From: Burkholderiales bacterium
Lineage (GTDB): Bacteria > Pseudomonadota > Gammaproteobacteria > Burkholderiales > Burkholderiaceae_D
Length of the DNA: 49,885 bases
Direction of reading: 5' to 3'
Assembly (NCBI GenBank): GCA_947451925.1
Contig: CANGAW010000016.1
Location: forward strand, 1 to 49,885
Every line of letters starts with the position of its first letter. Position 1 is the first letter of the stretch. Both the position numbers and the translations under genes were made by a program. The notes beneath the pieces are model-generated. The model was not told the origin of the DNA, searched no databases, and saw only the letters and a program-made list of their open reading frames with translations. This document shows, one piece after another, positions 7,852 to 15,818 of this stretch.

Positions 7852-8565
7852 TCATGCCAGCATTTCCCATTCATCGTCTGCCACAGCATCCGGCAAAGTC
7901 CTGACGCAGCCTTCCAGCCAGGGCAAGGTCGAATGCGTAATACGCCAGCCTGAAGAGCTGCGCACCCCAAAGGAAATCTCGAAATCCAGCAAGCTGGCCA
8001 GATCAGATTCGGGGCTTAAAGCAAAGGGGCCGCTTGCAGGGCGCGAACGCACTTCCATTACATAGCGACCTGCATGCATCTGGTAGTGCGGCGCGGGGTT
8101 TGCTTGGTCTTGACGCTCTGGCTTGCAAAATACGGCAAAGTCTTCGCTTGAATCCGGCAGCAAGTGCCAATGCTCCAGATAGTCGGCATGCACGCCCTTC
8201 TCCACCAAGGTGCCTGCTTCGAACTGCATGCTGCCGGCGTCCGGCAGCGCAGAGGGCGGCTGAAAGTCTACCAGTCGCTGCCAGCGGCAGATCGCTGGCA
8301 CCACACTGGTATCAACTGAGGTGATGCCGGCAAAGCCCTGCTGCTGCGCCAGCCAGTGCAGTTGCGCCGAACTGCATTGATTCAGGCTCTGCACGCCGGA
8401 AAAATCAGGCCGGCCAGAAGGGATACGAATGTCGGCATGCCAGCACGCTGTCTGCAGCCAGAATACGCTGCTGCTGGTGTCGGTCAGAGAATCCGTCTGC
8501 AGCAAGCTGCGTTGCCACACGCCGCGATAATTCTCTGGCACGGGTCTGGATGCCAGCCCTTTCAT
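7852..8565 (-). CDS. Protein of unknown function, coupled to lactonase-like gene
   Basis: The 237-residue protein has no signal peptide or membrane helix and was not assigned to a family. It is rich in Trp and in short beta-prone segments (YRGVWQRSLLQT, SVFWLQTACWHADIRIP, RYVMEVRSR, GWRITHSTLPW), which suggests a beta-barrel-like ligand-binding fold, but this is only an impression. The ATG at 8565 is strongly supported: it overlaps the stop codon of the preceding lactonase-like gene as ATGA, so the two are translationally coupled. It is the last gene of the desaturase-transporter-lactonase run and may act on the same small molecule. Confidence 0.7.
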   Translation of the reverse strand: MKGLASRPVPENYRGVWQRSLLQTDSLTDTSSSVFWLQTACWHADIRIPSGRPDFSGVQSLNQCSSAQLHWLAQQQGFAGITSVDTSVVPAICRWQRLVDFQPPSALPDAGSMQFEAGTLVEKGVHADYLEHWHLLPDSSEDFAVFCKPERQDQANPAPHYQMHAGRYVMEVRSRPASGPFALSPESDLASLLDFEISFGVRSSSGWRITHSTLPWLEGCVRTLPDAVADDEWEMLA

Positions 8566-9356
8566 TCGCGCCAGTCGGGAAATTGCGGCAAGCCCTGATA
8601 GAAAGCCCAATCATGATTGGGCCAGATCTGCGCCGATTCGGATTGCGCGATGTGCTTCAATTTGCGGATGCTGTCGACGGCCAGCTCGAACTGATCTTGC
8701 CAGCAAGCGCCTGGCGCAATTTCATCGTCCAGGTTTTCCTTCAGGTCGGCCGCGTCACCAGCCAGCAGCACCGGCGGTCCTTTCGGCAACTCGACCCACA
8801 AAGACATGTGACCGGCAGTGTGCCCGGGCGAACTGACCGCGCGTACGCCGGCAGTCAGTTCGTATTCACCCTGCTTGATGTGCAGCGGACCTTGCTCGAC
8901 AAAGTCGTCCCGAAAACAGGCAACGTCTTGTCCGCTCATGGCGGCGTCGATTTCATTTTGCTGCACATGGATTTCAGCACCGCAGCCGCAACGCCTGAGT
9001 TCACCCAAACCACCGGCATGATCAAAATGCAGGTGGCTGACGAACACCACATCAATATCGGCCGCTTGCAAACCAAGGCGTTTGAGATAGGAAGGAATGC
9101 GTTGTTCGGGCGTCATCTGCGGCGCGCCGAAATGAAAAGTCTGCGGGTCGTAATAATGCGCGCACAGTGCCGGTTCATTGATTTTGCTGTAATCGCAACC
9201 GACGTCGTACAAGATGCGGCCATTTCCCGTCTCGATCAGGTAAGCCAGAATCGGCGCATCGATCAGCTCGCCGGCACCACGGCCATGCGTTGAAATCGAT
9301 TTGTCGTAACGATGGGTCGCTGTTAGCAGCGGCCAGATTTTTTTTACGGCGCTCAT
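8562..9356 (-). CDS. Metallo-beta-lactamase-fold hydrolase, N-acyl-homoserine lactonase-like
   Basis: The 264-residue product has the full dinuclear metal site of the AiiA/AttM lactonases: His108, His110, Asp112 and His113 in SHLHFDHAGG, His179 in SSPGHTAGH, bridging Asp201 in LLAGDAADL and His248 in WPNHDW. Spacing closely follows AiiA. AHL lactonases open the lactone ring of quorum-sensing signals. No signal peptide is present, so it acts in the cytoplasm. It is coupled by ATGA overlap to the next gene and starts 9 bp after the DMT transporter gene. Other lactone or ester substrates are possible; no AHL synthase is visible in the window. Confidence 0.78.
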   Translation of the reverse strand: MSAVKKIWPLLTATHRYDKSISTHGRGAGELIDAPILAYLIETGNGRILYDVGCDYSKINEPALCAHYYDPQTFHFGAPQMTPEQRIPSYLKRLGLQAADIDVVFVSHLHFDHAGGLGELRRCGCGAEIHVQQNEIDAAMSGQDVACFRDDFVEQGPLHIKQGEYELTAGVRAVSSPGHTAGHMSLWVELPKGPPVLLAGDAADLKENLDDEIAPGACWQDQFELAVDSIRKLKHIAQSESAQIWPNHDWAFYQGLPQFPDWRE

Positions 9357-9365
9357 ATGCTCTCC

Positions 9366-10253
9366 CTATGCATTGGCCTGACTGGTCGCTTCAATCAAGG
9401 TGGCCGTCACAATTAGTGCGGCACCTAAGTAATCGTTGAATGCCAGCCGTTCGCCGCCAATAACAATGGCCGACAGCACGGCCACCAGCAACTCAACGAC
9501 TTGCAATACAGCGGCACGACTGGCCTGGACGTGCGTGACACCATAGGTGGTCAGCATCGAGCCGCCGAGCAGCCACAGGAAGGCAAACAACGCCAGCAAG
9601 CTCCAGTCAGTGAAAGACAAAGGCGGCAGCACCGGCTGGGTGTACATCAGCATCAGCACGGCCAGCACGCTGCAACCAAGGAAGGTGACCAGTGTGCGGC
9701 TTAACAGCGGAATCAGGCGGGCTTTGCGGTTCGTGATGCTGGCGGCGGTGTAGCACAAGCCGGCAAGGAGCGCGAGCCCATCGGCCAGCGACAAAGGCTG
9801 CGCAAACACAGCCAGCCCGCCCATTATGGTGAACACCCCTGCCAGTGATAAAAATACGGCCAGCAGGCGGCGCGGGCGCAGACGCTCTTTTAAAAATAAG
9901 GCACCGCCAATGGCGCCCCATGCGGGCAACAAATAAAACAGCAGCATTGCGCGTACAACGGAACCCGTCATCAGCGCTGTCGTAAACGCCAGATTGGCGC
10001 AGCCGAAAAACAGGCCGATCAGCAGCAACAAGCCCAGCTCGGTTTTCCATTGCGCGTACTCGCGCCAGATAAACGGAATCGCCACCAGACTCACCAGTGC
10101 ATAAGCCGTCAGGGCAATCGCATGGCCGGTCAGGCTCAGCCCGGCGAAATATTTCAGCGGCCACCAGATCAGCCCCCACACCACGCCACTCAACATCAGC
10201 GACCATACGGCCGCCCTGGTTTCTTGTGCTGGAAAAATCTGCTCTGCAGCCAT
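9366..10253 (-). CDS. DMT-superfamily (EamA) transporter
   Basis: The product of about 295 residues has ten hydrophobic segments in two repeats of five, typical of EamA permeases. Short charged loops such as KERLRPRR follow the first half, and GERLAFNDYLGAALI lies near the end. Members export metabolites, amino acids or drugs, so the substrate cannot be deduced. The start is unsure: ATG 10253 is used, but an in-frame TTG at 10271 would overlap the stop of the desaturase gene as TTGA and is also plausible. It sits in the middle of a tight minus-strand run between the desaturase and lactonase-like genes. Confidence 0.85.
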   Translation of the reverse strand: MAAEQIFPAQETRAAVWSLMLSGVVWGLIWWPLKYFAGLSLTGHAIALTAYALVSLVAIPFIWREYAQWKTELGLLLLIGLFFGCANLAFTTALMTGSVVRAMLLFYLLPAWGAIGGALFLKERLRPRRLLAVFLSLAGVFTIMGGLAVFAQPLSLADGLALLAGLCYTAASITNRKARLIPLLSRTLVTFLGCSVLAVLMLMYTQPVLPPLSFTDWSLLALFAFLWLLGGSMLTTYGVTHVQASRAAVLQVVELLVAVLSAIVIGGERLAFNDYLGAALIVTATLIEATSQANA

Positions 10254-10267
10254 TAAGGGTTCGTCGC

Positions 10268-11284
10268 TCAAACTGCGGTCAGAAAGGAGACGCCGACGGC
10301 ACCCAGAAAACCATCGGCGCGACCCGCCACCTGCGGCGGCAAGACACAGCCATAGTCAGCGGACAAGACCCGCCGCACGCGATTAGTATGAAAACTTTTT
10401 AACAAGATAGCCACCGGCATGATTTGCGCATAGCGCGCATCGTACAGCTCGCGGTGATATGCCGGCAAGCGATGCCAGGGTACCGTCGGCTTTTCATGAT
10501 GCGCATTGTGAAAGCCGAAGTTGAGCCACAACATGTTCAGGACCGGATGGTCAAGCCCGACAATGTCGGAATAAGTGTTGGCCTGCTCGTAAGCTTTGTC
10601 GCGCAATTTGTCGTTTGGCACCGGGCTGTCGTCCAGAGTCGGATAGGCGTCATAGGTATGCTGAAAACAATCCGCAAAACGCAGAACCGTAATAAACACC
10701 AGATAAGCACCAAAGTACAAGAGCAACGCCCACGGCGAGACCCAGGCCAGCAACACAAAGGCCGCGCAGCGCAAGCTGAAAATAGCCACAATGCGCAGGC
10801 GTGCGGCAAAGTTTCCGCCACGCGCAAACGGCAAGGCAATGACGAAGCCGCGCATCAAAAATTCAACCGCCGGAAAATACGCCCATTCCAGCGCCAGCAC
10901 CAGGCGCCTGAACCAGGCCGGCGACTGACGTAAAAAATTTTGTACATCAAAGCTGATGACATCGGCGCGCTCGACATGATGGCGCATATGCTTTTTACGC
11001 ATCGCATCGAAGGAGGCATAACAACTGCCATTGATCCAGCTCATCAGTGTGCCCCAGCGGCGGTTTACCGCTGCGCTTTTGAAGATGGCCTGATGAGAAA
11101 ACTCGTGAATAAAATAAGCCGACCAGATCAGGGAAATACTGAGCAGCGCAAAACCGGCAAGCTGCAAAAGCCACCAGGCATTGCACAGCAAAATGACACC
11201 TAATGGATAAGCGAGCACAGTCGCTGAGAAGGCCAGCACATTGGGCAGCACCCCATCGGTGTAACGAAAATATCGGGTCAGCAT
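10268..11284 (-). CDS. Membrane fatty-acid desaturase
   Basis: The 338-residue product has hydrophobic segments around three His boxes: HEFSH (His60, His64), HMRHH (His99, His102, His103) and HNAHH (His259, His262, His263). Together these hold the di-iron centre of integral membrane desaturases and hydroxylases. It would introduce a double bond or hydroxyl into an acyl chain at the cytoplasmic membrane. ATG 11284 (MLTRYFRY) is chosen because GAGA lies at good spacing; an in-frame GTG at 11305 falls in repeat-derived sequence. It is the first gene of the run with the DMT transporter, lactonase-like enzyme and unknown protein. Its substrate (phospholipid, acyl-CoA or small lipid signal) is not known. 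Confidence 0.85.
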   Translation of the reverse strand: MLTRYFRYTDGVLPNVLAFSATVLAYPLGVILLCNAWWLLQLAGFALLSISLIWSAYFIHEFSHQAIFKSAAVNRRWGTLMSWINGSCYASFDAMRKKHMRHHVERADVISFDVQNFLRQSPAWFRRLVLALEWAYFPAVEFLMRGFVIALPFARGGNFAARLRIVAIFSLRCAAFVLLAWVSPWALLLYFGAYLVFITVLRFADCFQHTYDAYPTLDDSPVPNDKLRDKAYEQANTYSDIVGLDHPVLNMLWLNFGFHNAHHEKPTVPWHRLPAYHRELYDARYAQIMPVAILLKSFHTNRVRRVLSADYGCVLPPQVAGRADGFLGAVGVSFLTAV

Positions 11285-11289
11285 TGGAT

Positions 11290-11558
11290 TCTCACAGGCA
11301 AACACTTTTTCAGGAACTCAACGAAAGTCACTGGGTCCCGGCCTGCGCCCACTACTGTCCGGAAGATTTTTGAAGAGAGCGAATTGGACATAACTTGATT
11401 CTGAAATAGTTTGATTTTCTTTCTCAGGCAAACACTTAGTCAGCGACTCAACGAAAGTCACTGGATCCCGGCCTGCGCCGGGATGACGGTAGTAATTTTG
11501 ATAGCGCTTCAACCACTACCGTCGTCCCGATGAAAATCGGGACCCAGCGTCTTTCATT
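11290..11558. repeat. Cluster of REP-like hairpins with a partial tandem duplication
   Basis: Three REP-like units are visible. The first (about 11322-11350) is truncated: GTCACTGGGTCCCGGCCTGC is followed by unrelated sequence. The second (about 11451-11494) is complete, with arms ATCCCGGC and GCCGGGAT around CTGC and then GACGGTAGTA. The third (about 11514-11557) is inverted, with arms GTCCCGAT and ATCGGGAC. Units one and two are each preceded by the same stretch of about 30 bp (CAGGCAAACACTT...ACTCAACGAAAGTCACTGG), so they arose by duplication. The gap between 11285 and 11682 holds no gene. Confidence 0.8.
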
Positions 11559-11633
11559 GTGATCTCGAAAAAAATTTCGCTGGCGAACATTTAAAAATGA
11601 CATTAAGAATCAAGACTAGTCTCAATTCATCCA

Positions 11634-11673
11634 TAAAAAATATTACGGACAGGAGCCTGCCTGCGCAGGCTCC
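11634..11673 (-). terminator. Probable intrinsic terminator of the guanidine binding-protein gene
   Basis: Arms GGAGCCTGC (11652-11660) and GCAGGCTCC (11665-11673) form a perfect 9-bp stem with a 4-base loop, just after the stop of the minus-strand gene. On the minus strand a T-rich run follows about 10 bases later (11634-11642). The delayed T-run makes it slightly atypical. Confidence 0.6.
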
Positions 11674-11682
11674 AAAGCACCA

Positions 11683-12705
11683 TTATTTAGGCTGCAATGC
11701 CGTCACAAACTGGGCATCCATTGTCGCTTCCGTTGGCGGGATTTTGTCGATCTGGCCTTTGGCTTTCAACAGGTTGGCAATGATCTCGCCGCTGGCGTAA
11801 TAGGACGTGGTTTCCTTGGCTTTGATAAAAGCTTTCGGCATTTCGGTCAGCGGAATATTGTAGACGCCGCTCATTTGCTCTTTGGCTTCCTTGGCTGAGA
11901 CGCCCATGAATTTGCCAATGATCTTGGCGGCTTCTTCAGGCTTGGCCTTCATGAAGGCGATGCCGTCGAGATAGGCATTCATGATGCCGGTAATTTCCTT
12001 AGGGTTGGATTTGATGAATTTTTCATCAAACACCAGCACGTCAGCGATCAGGCCCGGTGCATCTTTGGAAGAAAACACCACATGAAATTTCTTGCCGCCG
12101 CCCTGACTGACCACTTGCGACAGGCTTGGTTCGTAAGTGACGCCAACCGGCATCTGACCCGAAGCCATTGCTGCCGGCACCGCTTCCGGCGTCATGCTGA
12201 CAGGTGTGATGTCCTTGTCGGTCAGGCCATTGATCTTTAAAGCATAGGACAACAAAAAATCCGATGGTGACAAGGGATTGAAGCCAATTTTTTTACCTTT
12301 GAAATCGGTAATTTTGGTAATCGCCGAAGTCGCCACAATCGCGTCGCCTCCATTGGAATAGTCTATCGGCATGACTACTTTTTGCTTAGCGCCTTTAGCA
12401 ACCTGCCCCACCACCTGATCGTAAGTCAGCATCGCGCCTTGCACGGCATTGCTGGCCAATGCAGAAGGAATCAAAGCCGGGTCAGCAAACACTTGCAGCT
12501 TCACCGACAGACCATATTTTTTATACAGGTCCATCGCCTGCGCGACATAGAAAGGGCCGTAACCAATCCAGACCACAGTGGCGACTTTAAGCTGGGTAGC
12601 GGCAAATGAGGCCGAGGCTGACAGCGCAAAAACAGCGCCGACGGCAAATTTGCGCAATAGGGAAAATGAAGCAGGCTGCACGGTGGACGGCAAGCAAAAA
12701 GGCAT
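11683..12705 (-). CDS. ABC transporter substrate-binding protein (NitT/TauT type), probably for guanidine
   Basis: The 340-residue product has a signal peptide with a long n-region (about 1-35, ending SASFAA). A mature NMT1/SsuA-like binding fold follows: LKVATVVWIGYGPFYVAQAMDL at the start, then FKGKKIGFNP and MASGQMPVGVTYEPS. AGGAG lies six bases before ATG 12705. The leader carries a guanidine-I riboswitch, and the matching permease and ATPase genes, also behind such a riboswitch, lie at 30302-31986. This protein is therefore very likely the periplasmic receptor of that transporter, delivering guanidine or a close relative. The family assignment is seen directly; the ligand is inferred from the riboswitch and the partner operon. 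Confidence 0.88.
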   Translation of the reverse strand: MPFCLPSTVQPASFSLLRKFAVGAVFALSASASFAATQLKVATVVWIGYGPFYVAQAMDLYKKYGLSVKLQVFADPALIPSALASNAVQGAMLTYDQVVGQVAKGAKQKVVMPIDYSNGGDAIVATSAITKITDFKGKKIGFNPLSPSDFLLSYALKINGLTDKDITPVSMTPEAVPAAMASGQMPVGVTYEPSLSQVVSQGGGKKFHVVFSSKDAPGLIADVLVFDEKFIKSNPKEITGIMNAYLDGIAFMKAKPEEAAKIIGKFMGVSAKEAKEQMSGVYNIPLTEMPKAFIKAKETTSYYASGEIIANLLKAKGQIDKIPPTEATMDAQFVTALQPK

Positions 12706-12759
12706 GAAAGGCTCCTGGACTGGGTTGAAATAAAGCGAAAGGAAGAACGACGTCAGCTC

Positions 12760-12872
12760 TGTTCTCCCGGGCTTTTATCCCTCCGTGGAGCCTTGCCCTT
12801 TTCAGCAAAGCCGGACTGCTCTCGGACCAGCCATTACGCGCTGCAGACTTACACGTAACCGGAACCCTAGCA
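12760..12872 (-). promoter_or_regulatory. Guanidine-I (ykkC) riboswitch upstream of substrate-binding protein gene
   Basis: Read on the minus strand the aptamer runs CTAGGGTTCCGG (near 12870), then CTGGTCCGAGAG (near 12824), then ACGGAGGGATAAAAGCCCGG and GAGA (near 12765). These are the conserved blocks of the guanidine-I class in the right order and spacing. Guanidine binding to this class turns on transport or breakdown genes. The aptamer ends about 55 nt before the start codon. The expression platform (terminator or RBS masking) was not resolved by eye. Confidence 0.92.
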
Positions 12873-12942
12873 ATCCTCAGTCGGACGATTCGCGTCTGTC
12901 TTATCGACCAATCGCGACTCGCTCTTCCTACGCAGCATATTT

Positions 12943-12959
12943 AGCAAGAGCAATGCCAG
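12943..12959 (-). promoter_or_regulatory. Sigma-54 promoter (-24/-12) of substrate-binding protein gene
   Basis: On the minus strand TGGCATTGCTCTTGCT matches the RpoN consensus TGGCAC-N5-TTGCW, with exactly GG-N10-GC. It lies about 70 nt upstream of the aptamer, leaving room for transcription to begin near 12932. The same element in the same relative place precedes the second riboswitch at 32225-32241. Confidence 0.8.
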
Positions 12960-12986
12960 AAAATTTTGCCGCTAATTGCGGCGTAA

Positions 12987-13023
12987 GCACCGGGATTGCG
13001 CAGCGCAAGCACTGTTATTGGGC
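12987..13023. promoter_or_regulatory. Two NtrC-like enhancer sites
   Basis: GCAC-N7-GCGC (12987-13001) and GCAC-N7-GGGC (13009-13023) each match the NtrC palindrome GCAC-N7-GTGC with one mismatch. Their centres are 22 bp apart, about two helical turns. They lie 30-65 bp upstream of the sigma-54 -24 element, the usual place for an enhancer. Confidence 0.55.
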
Positions 13024-13233
13024 AATACCGGGCAGAACGCTCTGTGATGGATGCCGCTTTAGCCAACAATAATTATTCAACGGAATTGAAGTTCGACAAA
13101 AGTCGTCTGTAGAAACGCTGATCTAATCAGCCCTTGGCTTTCTGAAGCATGGTGTTTTTTTGAAATCACCCCTTCGCCAATACCGGCCGCTTGCGAAACT
13201 GGCAATGGAATTCATTGAAAAAAAAGGAAGAGC

Positions 13234-14358
13234 ATGGCAATGGCTTCGGTGCTTCAACAGATCATGATTCCTGTCTATCAGCCTCACTTTGGCGGGCGAG
13301 AAAAAGAATACGTCAATCAGTGTTTGGACAGCACCTGGATTTCATCCAAGGGGGAATTCATCCGTCGCTTCGAATCCGGATTTGCAGAATATATCGGCGC
13401 AGAGCATGTCACCACCGCTTGCAATGGTACGGCGGCCATTCACTTAGCGCTCTTGGCAATTGGTGTAGGCCCCGGTGATGAAGTCATTGTGCCGACCTTG
13501 ACCTACATTGCCTCCGTTAACACCATCATGCAGACAGGTGCCGAACCGGTTTTCGTCGATTCACTGAAAAGCAGTTGGCAAACCGACCCGGAAGATATCA
13601 AGCGCAAGATCACGGCAAAGACCAAGGCCATCATGGCTGTTCATCTGTATGGCTTGCCTTGCGATATGGATGCGATCACTGCGATTGCCAAGGAACACGG
13701 ACTATTTTTGATTGAAGACTGCGCAGAGGCCTTTGGCTCGCGATACAAGGGCCAGCACGTCGGCACCTTTGGCGATGTGGCAGCATTCAGCTTCTTTGGC
13801 AACAAGACCATCACCACCGGTGAGGGAGGCATGGTCGTGGCAAAGAACCAGCACATCATCGGCAACGCCTACCACTTGAAGACTCAGGGGGTATCACCAA
13901 CGCGTGAATACTGGCATGACGTCGTGGCCTACAACTACCGGATGACTAACCTCTGCGCCGCCATCGGTCTGGCTCAGCTTGAACAGGCCGATGAAATTTT
14001 GGGCAAAAAACGCCGCATCGCAGAATGGTATCAGCAAGGTTTGGCTGGCCTGCCGCTGCAAACGCATGAAGAGTTGCCCGACACAGTGCATGCCTTCTGG
14101 ATGTGCTCGGTCGCGGTGGACGACGCAAAATCGCGCCAACCCCTGCGCAAGCATCTCAAACAGGCAGGGATAGAGACACGCCCTTTTTTCTATCCGGCTC
14201 ATAGCTTGCCGCATTGCGGCAACGCGCAATCTTTTCCGGTGGCCGAATCACTGTCTGCCCGCGGCATTAATTTGCCCAGCTATCCGGGGCTTGATCGTCA
14301 GGATGTTGCGCTGATCATCGACACCATTCATGGCTTCTTTGAGAGCGCGTCAACATGA
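13234..14358 (+). CDS. DegT/DnrJ/EryC1/StrS-family sugar aminotransferase
   Basis: The 374-residue product is a full-length PLP-dependent nucleotide-sugar aminotransferase. It shows ACNGTAAIHLAL, GDEVIVPTLTYIAS, the LIEDCAEAFG motif whose Asp contacts the PLP pyridine nitrogen, and FSFFGNKTITTGEGG with the PLP Lys191. Such enzymes aminate 4-keto (or 3-keto) sugars, as in perosamine or bacillosamine-type synthesis. AGGA lies five bases before the ATG. It opens an eight-gene glycan operon whose NeuD/PglD-like acetyltransferase could N-acetylate the resulting amino sugar. No dehydratase that would make its keto-sugar substrate is present in the cluster. The exact sugar is not known. Confidence 0.92.
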   Translation: MAMASVLQQIMIPVYQPHFGGREKEYVNQCLDSTWISSKGEFIRRFESGFAEYIGAEHVTTACNGTAAIHLALLAIGVGPGDEVIVPTLTYIASVNTIMQTGAEPVFVDSLKSSWQTDPEDIKRKITAKTKAIMAVHLYGLPCDMDAITAIAKEHGLFLIEDCAEAFGSRYKGQHVGTFGDVAAFSFFGNKTITTGEGGMVVAKNQHIIGNAYHLKTQGVSPTREYWHDVVAYNYRMTNLCAAIGLAQLEQADEILGKKRRIAEWYQQGLAGLPLQTHEELPDTVHAFWMCSVAVDDAKSRQPLRKHLKQAGIETRPFFYPAHSLPHCGNAQSFPVAESLSARGINLPSYPGLDRQDVALIIDTIHGFFESAST

Positions 14359-15818
14359 GGTATGCGGTTGTTGCCACAACCGGCTGGCTGCTGCTGGTGG
14401 ATTTGCAAACACGTCAGGTGCAGCCGCTGGAATGCAAGCGCCCGGAGTACTACGGCATTTCCTGGTTTCGCAACAGCAGTGCGCTGGTGCTGAGCCACTC
14501 CGGATTAAACAACGCAGAGCTGCTCGATGTGTCTTCCTATGCGCAGTCCGAGCGTGGCTGGCTGTCCATGGGCGAGAGGAATAGCCGGCATTTTTTATCG
14601 CAGCCACATCAACTGCTTTGCGCACCGGACGGCCGTGTGATTGCCACCAACACCGGCAGAAACGTGATCACTGTGTTTGATTTCAAGACGCCGAACACAT
14701 TTCAGGAATCAGGGATCAGTGCAGCCCGGTGGGATCGTTTGGCCTTGGACCCCGATCAGATTGGTGGCGACCATCTCAATTCTGTCTTTTTGCAGCAAGA
14801 CCGGCTTTACGTTCTGGCCCACGGGCACACCAAAGGCTCCAGACTCGCCACCCTGTCCTACCCTTCGCTTGAATTACTGCAGCTTGAGCCGCTTAGCGCC
14901 AAGACAGGGCTGCACAATATTTGGGTCACGCATGAAGGACAGCGCATCAGTTGTCACTCGGAGAACGGCAGCCTGATTGACCTCGATGTGCATGCTCCGC
15001 TATGGGACTCAGGCACAGCCATGTATACCCGGGGCTTAGCGGCAAGCGCCGATTATGTGCTGGTTGGAGAGAGCCAGAAAACAGGCCGCGATTTACGACA
15101 CAGCTCCGTAAGCGGGCTATGGCTGCTCGACAGGCAGACCTGGCGGGCCGCTGACTATTTTTGTCTGGGGCCCTTCGGCGCCGTTAATGAAGTACGACTG
15201 CTGGACGTTGCTGATGATGCGCACCACGGTTTTCCGTTCTGTGACATGCCATCCCTGCTGGCCAGAGACCACCGCTTCGACATGACAAAACAAAGATTGC
15301 AGTCCGCCGCAACGGCCGCTGTTGTTAACACGATCTGGTCCGCTTACGAGCCGGTGTTTGGTTCGCCTGCGGTGCTTGAAGACGGACAAAAAAAGGCGGC
15401 GCTGCATCAGCTTTGTCTGATCGTCATGAAGGCAGCAGATACAACGCGTTTTGCATTTTCCTATGTTCTGGAATCCGCATCCGGTGCGCATGTTTCCGCC
15501 ATTCTTGGCTACGCCGGCCAAGGGGGCGATACGAACATGGTGGCGATTCTTTTGCAGCCAGACGGCCAGGCAGCGACCTTGTCGGTCTGGCGTCACGATG
15601 GCCTCGAATGGCGGTGTTTACCCCATATTTCTGTACGCAATCTGCCCTTGTCGGGGTCTGCACAATTAGCAGCCAGTGTACTGAAAGCGTCATTGCGCAT
15701 TAATGACAGCAAAATAATTACCCTGTCTTCGAACGACTTGGGTTTGTCGCGTTGTGACCGCGGCCTGGGTATTCGCTGGATGGGTGCCACCGTTATGCCA
15801 ACGGAGACAGCGCTGTGA
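14355..15818 (+). CDS. Beta-propeller-like protein of unknown function in glycan cluster
   Basis: The 487-residue protein has no signal peptide or membrane helix. Its first 300 residues show repeated blade-like units (LLLVDLQTRQVQPLE, ALVLSHSGL, PHQLLCAPDGRVIATNTGRN, GLHNIWVTHEGQRIS, GLAASADYVLVGESQ, GLWLLDRQTW). These resemble the cytoplasmic six-bladed propeller proteins (TIGR03032/DUF4915 type) often found near glycosyltransferase genes. The last 130 residues look like a separate domain, including SYVLESASGAHVSAILGY. The gene overlaps both neighbours by 4 bp (ATGA and GTGA), so it belongs to the operon. A role as scaffold, sensor or glycan-modifying enzyme cannot be told apart. The propeller call is moderately sure. 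Confidence 0.65.
   Translation: MRYAVVATTGWLLLVDLQTRQVQPLECKRPEYYGISWFRNSSALVLSHSGLNNAELLDVSSYAQSERGWLSMGERNSRHFLSQPHQLLCAPDGRVIATNTGRNVITVFDFKTPNTFQESGISAARWDRLALDPDQIGGDHLNSVFLQQDRLYVLAHGHTKGSRLATLSYPSLELLQLEPLSAKTGLHNIWVTHEGQRISCHSENGSLIDLDVHAPLWDSGTAMYTRGLAASADYVLVGESQKTGRDLRHSSVSGLWLLDRQTWRAADYFCLGPFGAVNEVRLLDVADDAHHGFPFCDMPSLLARDHRFDMTKQRLQSAATAAVVNTIWSAYEPVFGSPAVLEDGQKKAALHQLCLIVMKAADTTRFAFSYVLESASGAHVSAILGYAGQGGDTNMVAILLQPDGQAATLSVWRHDGLEWRCLPHISVRNLPLSGSAQLAASVLKASLRINDSKIITLSSNDLGLSRCDRGLGIRWMGATVMPTETAL

Noticed and set aside
12785..13072. A 95-codon plus-strand open frame over the first riboswitch and its promoter
   Set aside because: The segment is fully explained by aptamer, sigma-54 promoter and NtrC-like sites on the other strand; the peptide has no coding character.
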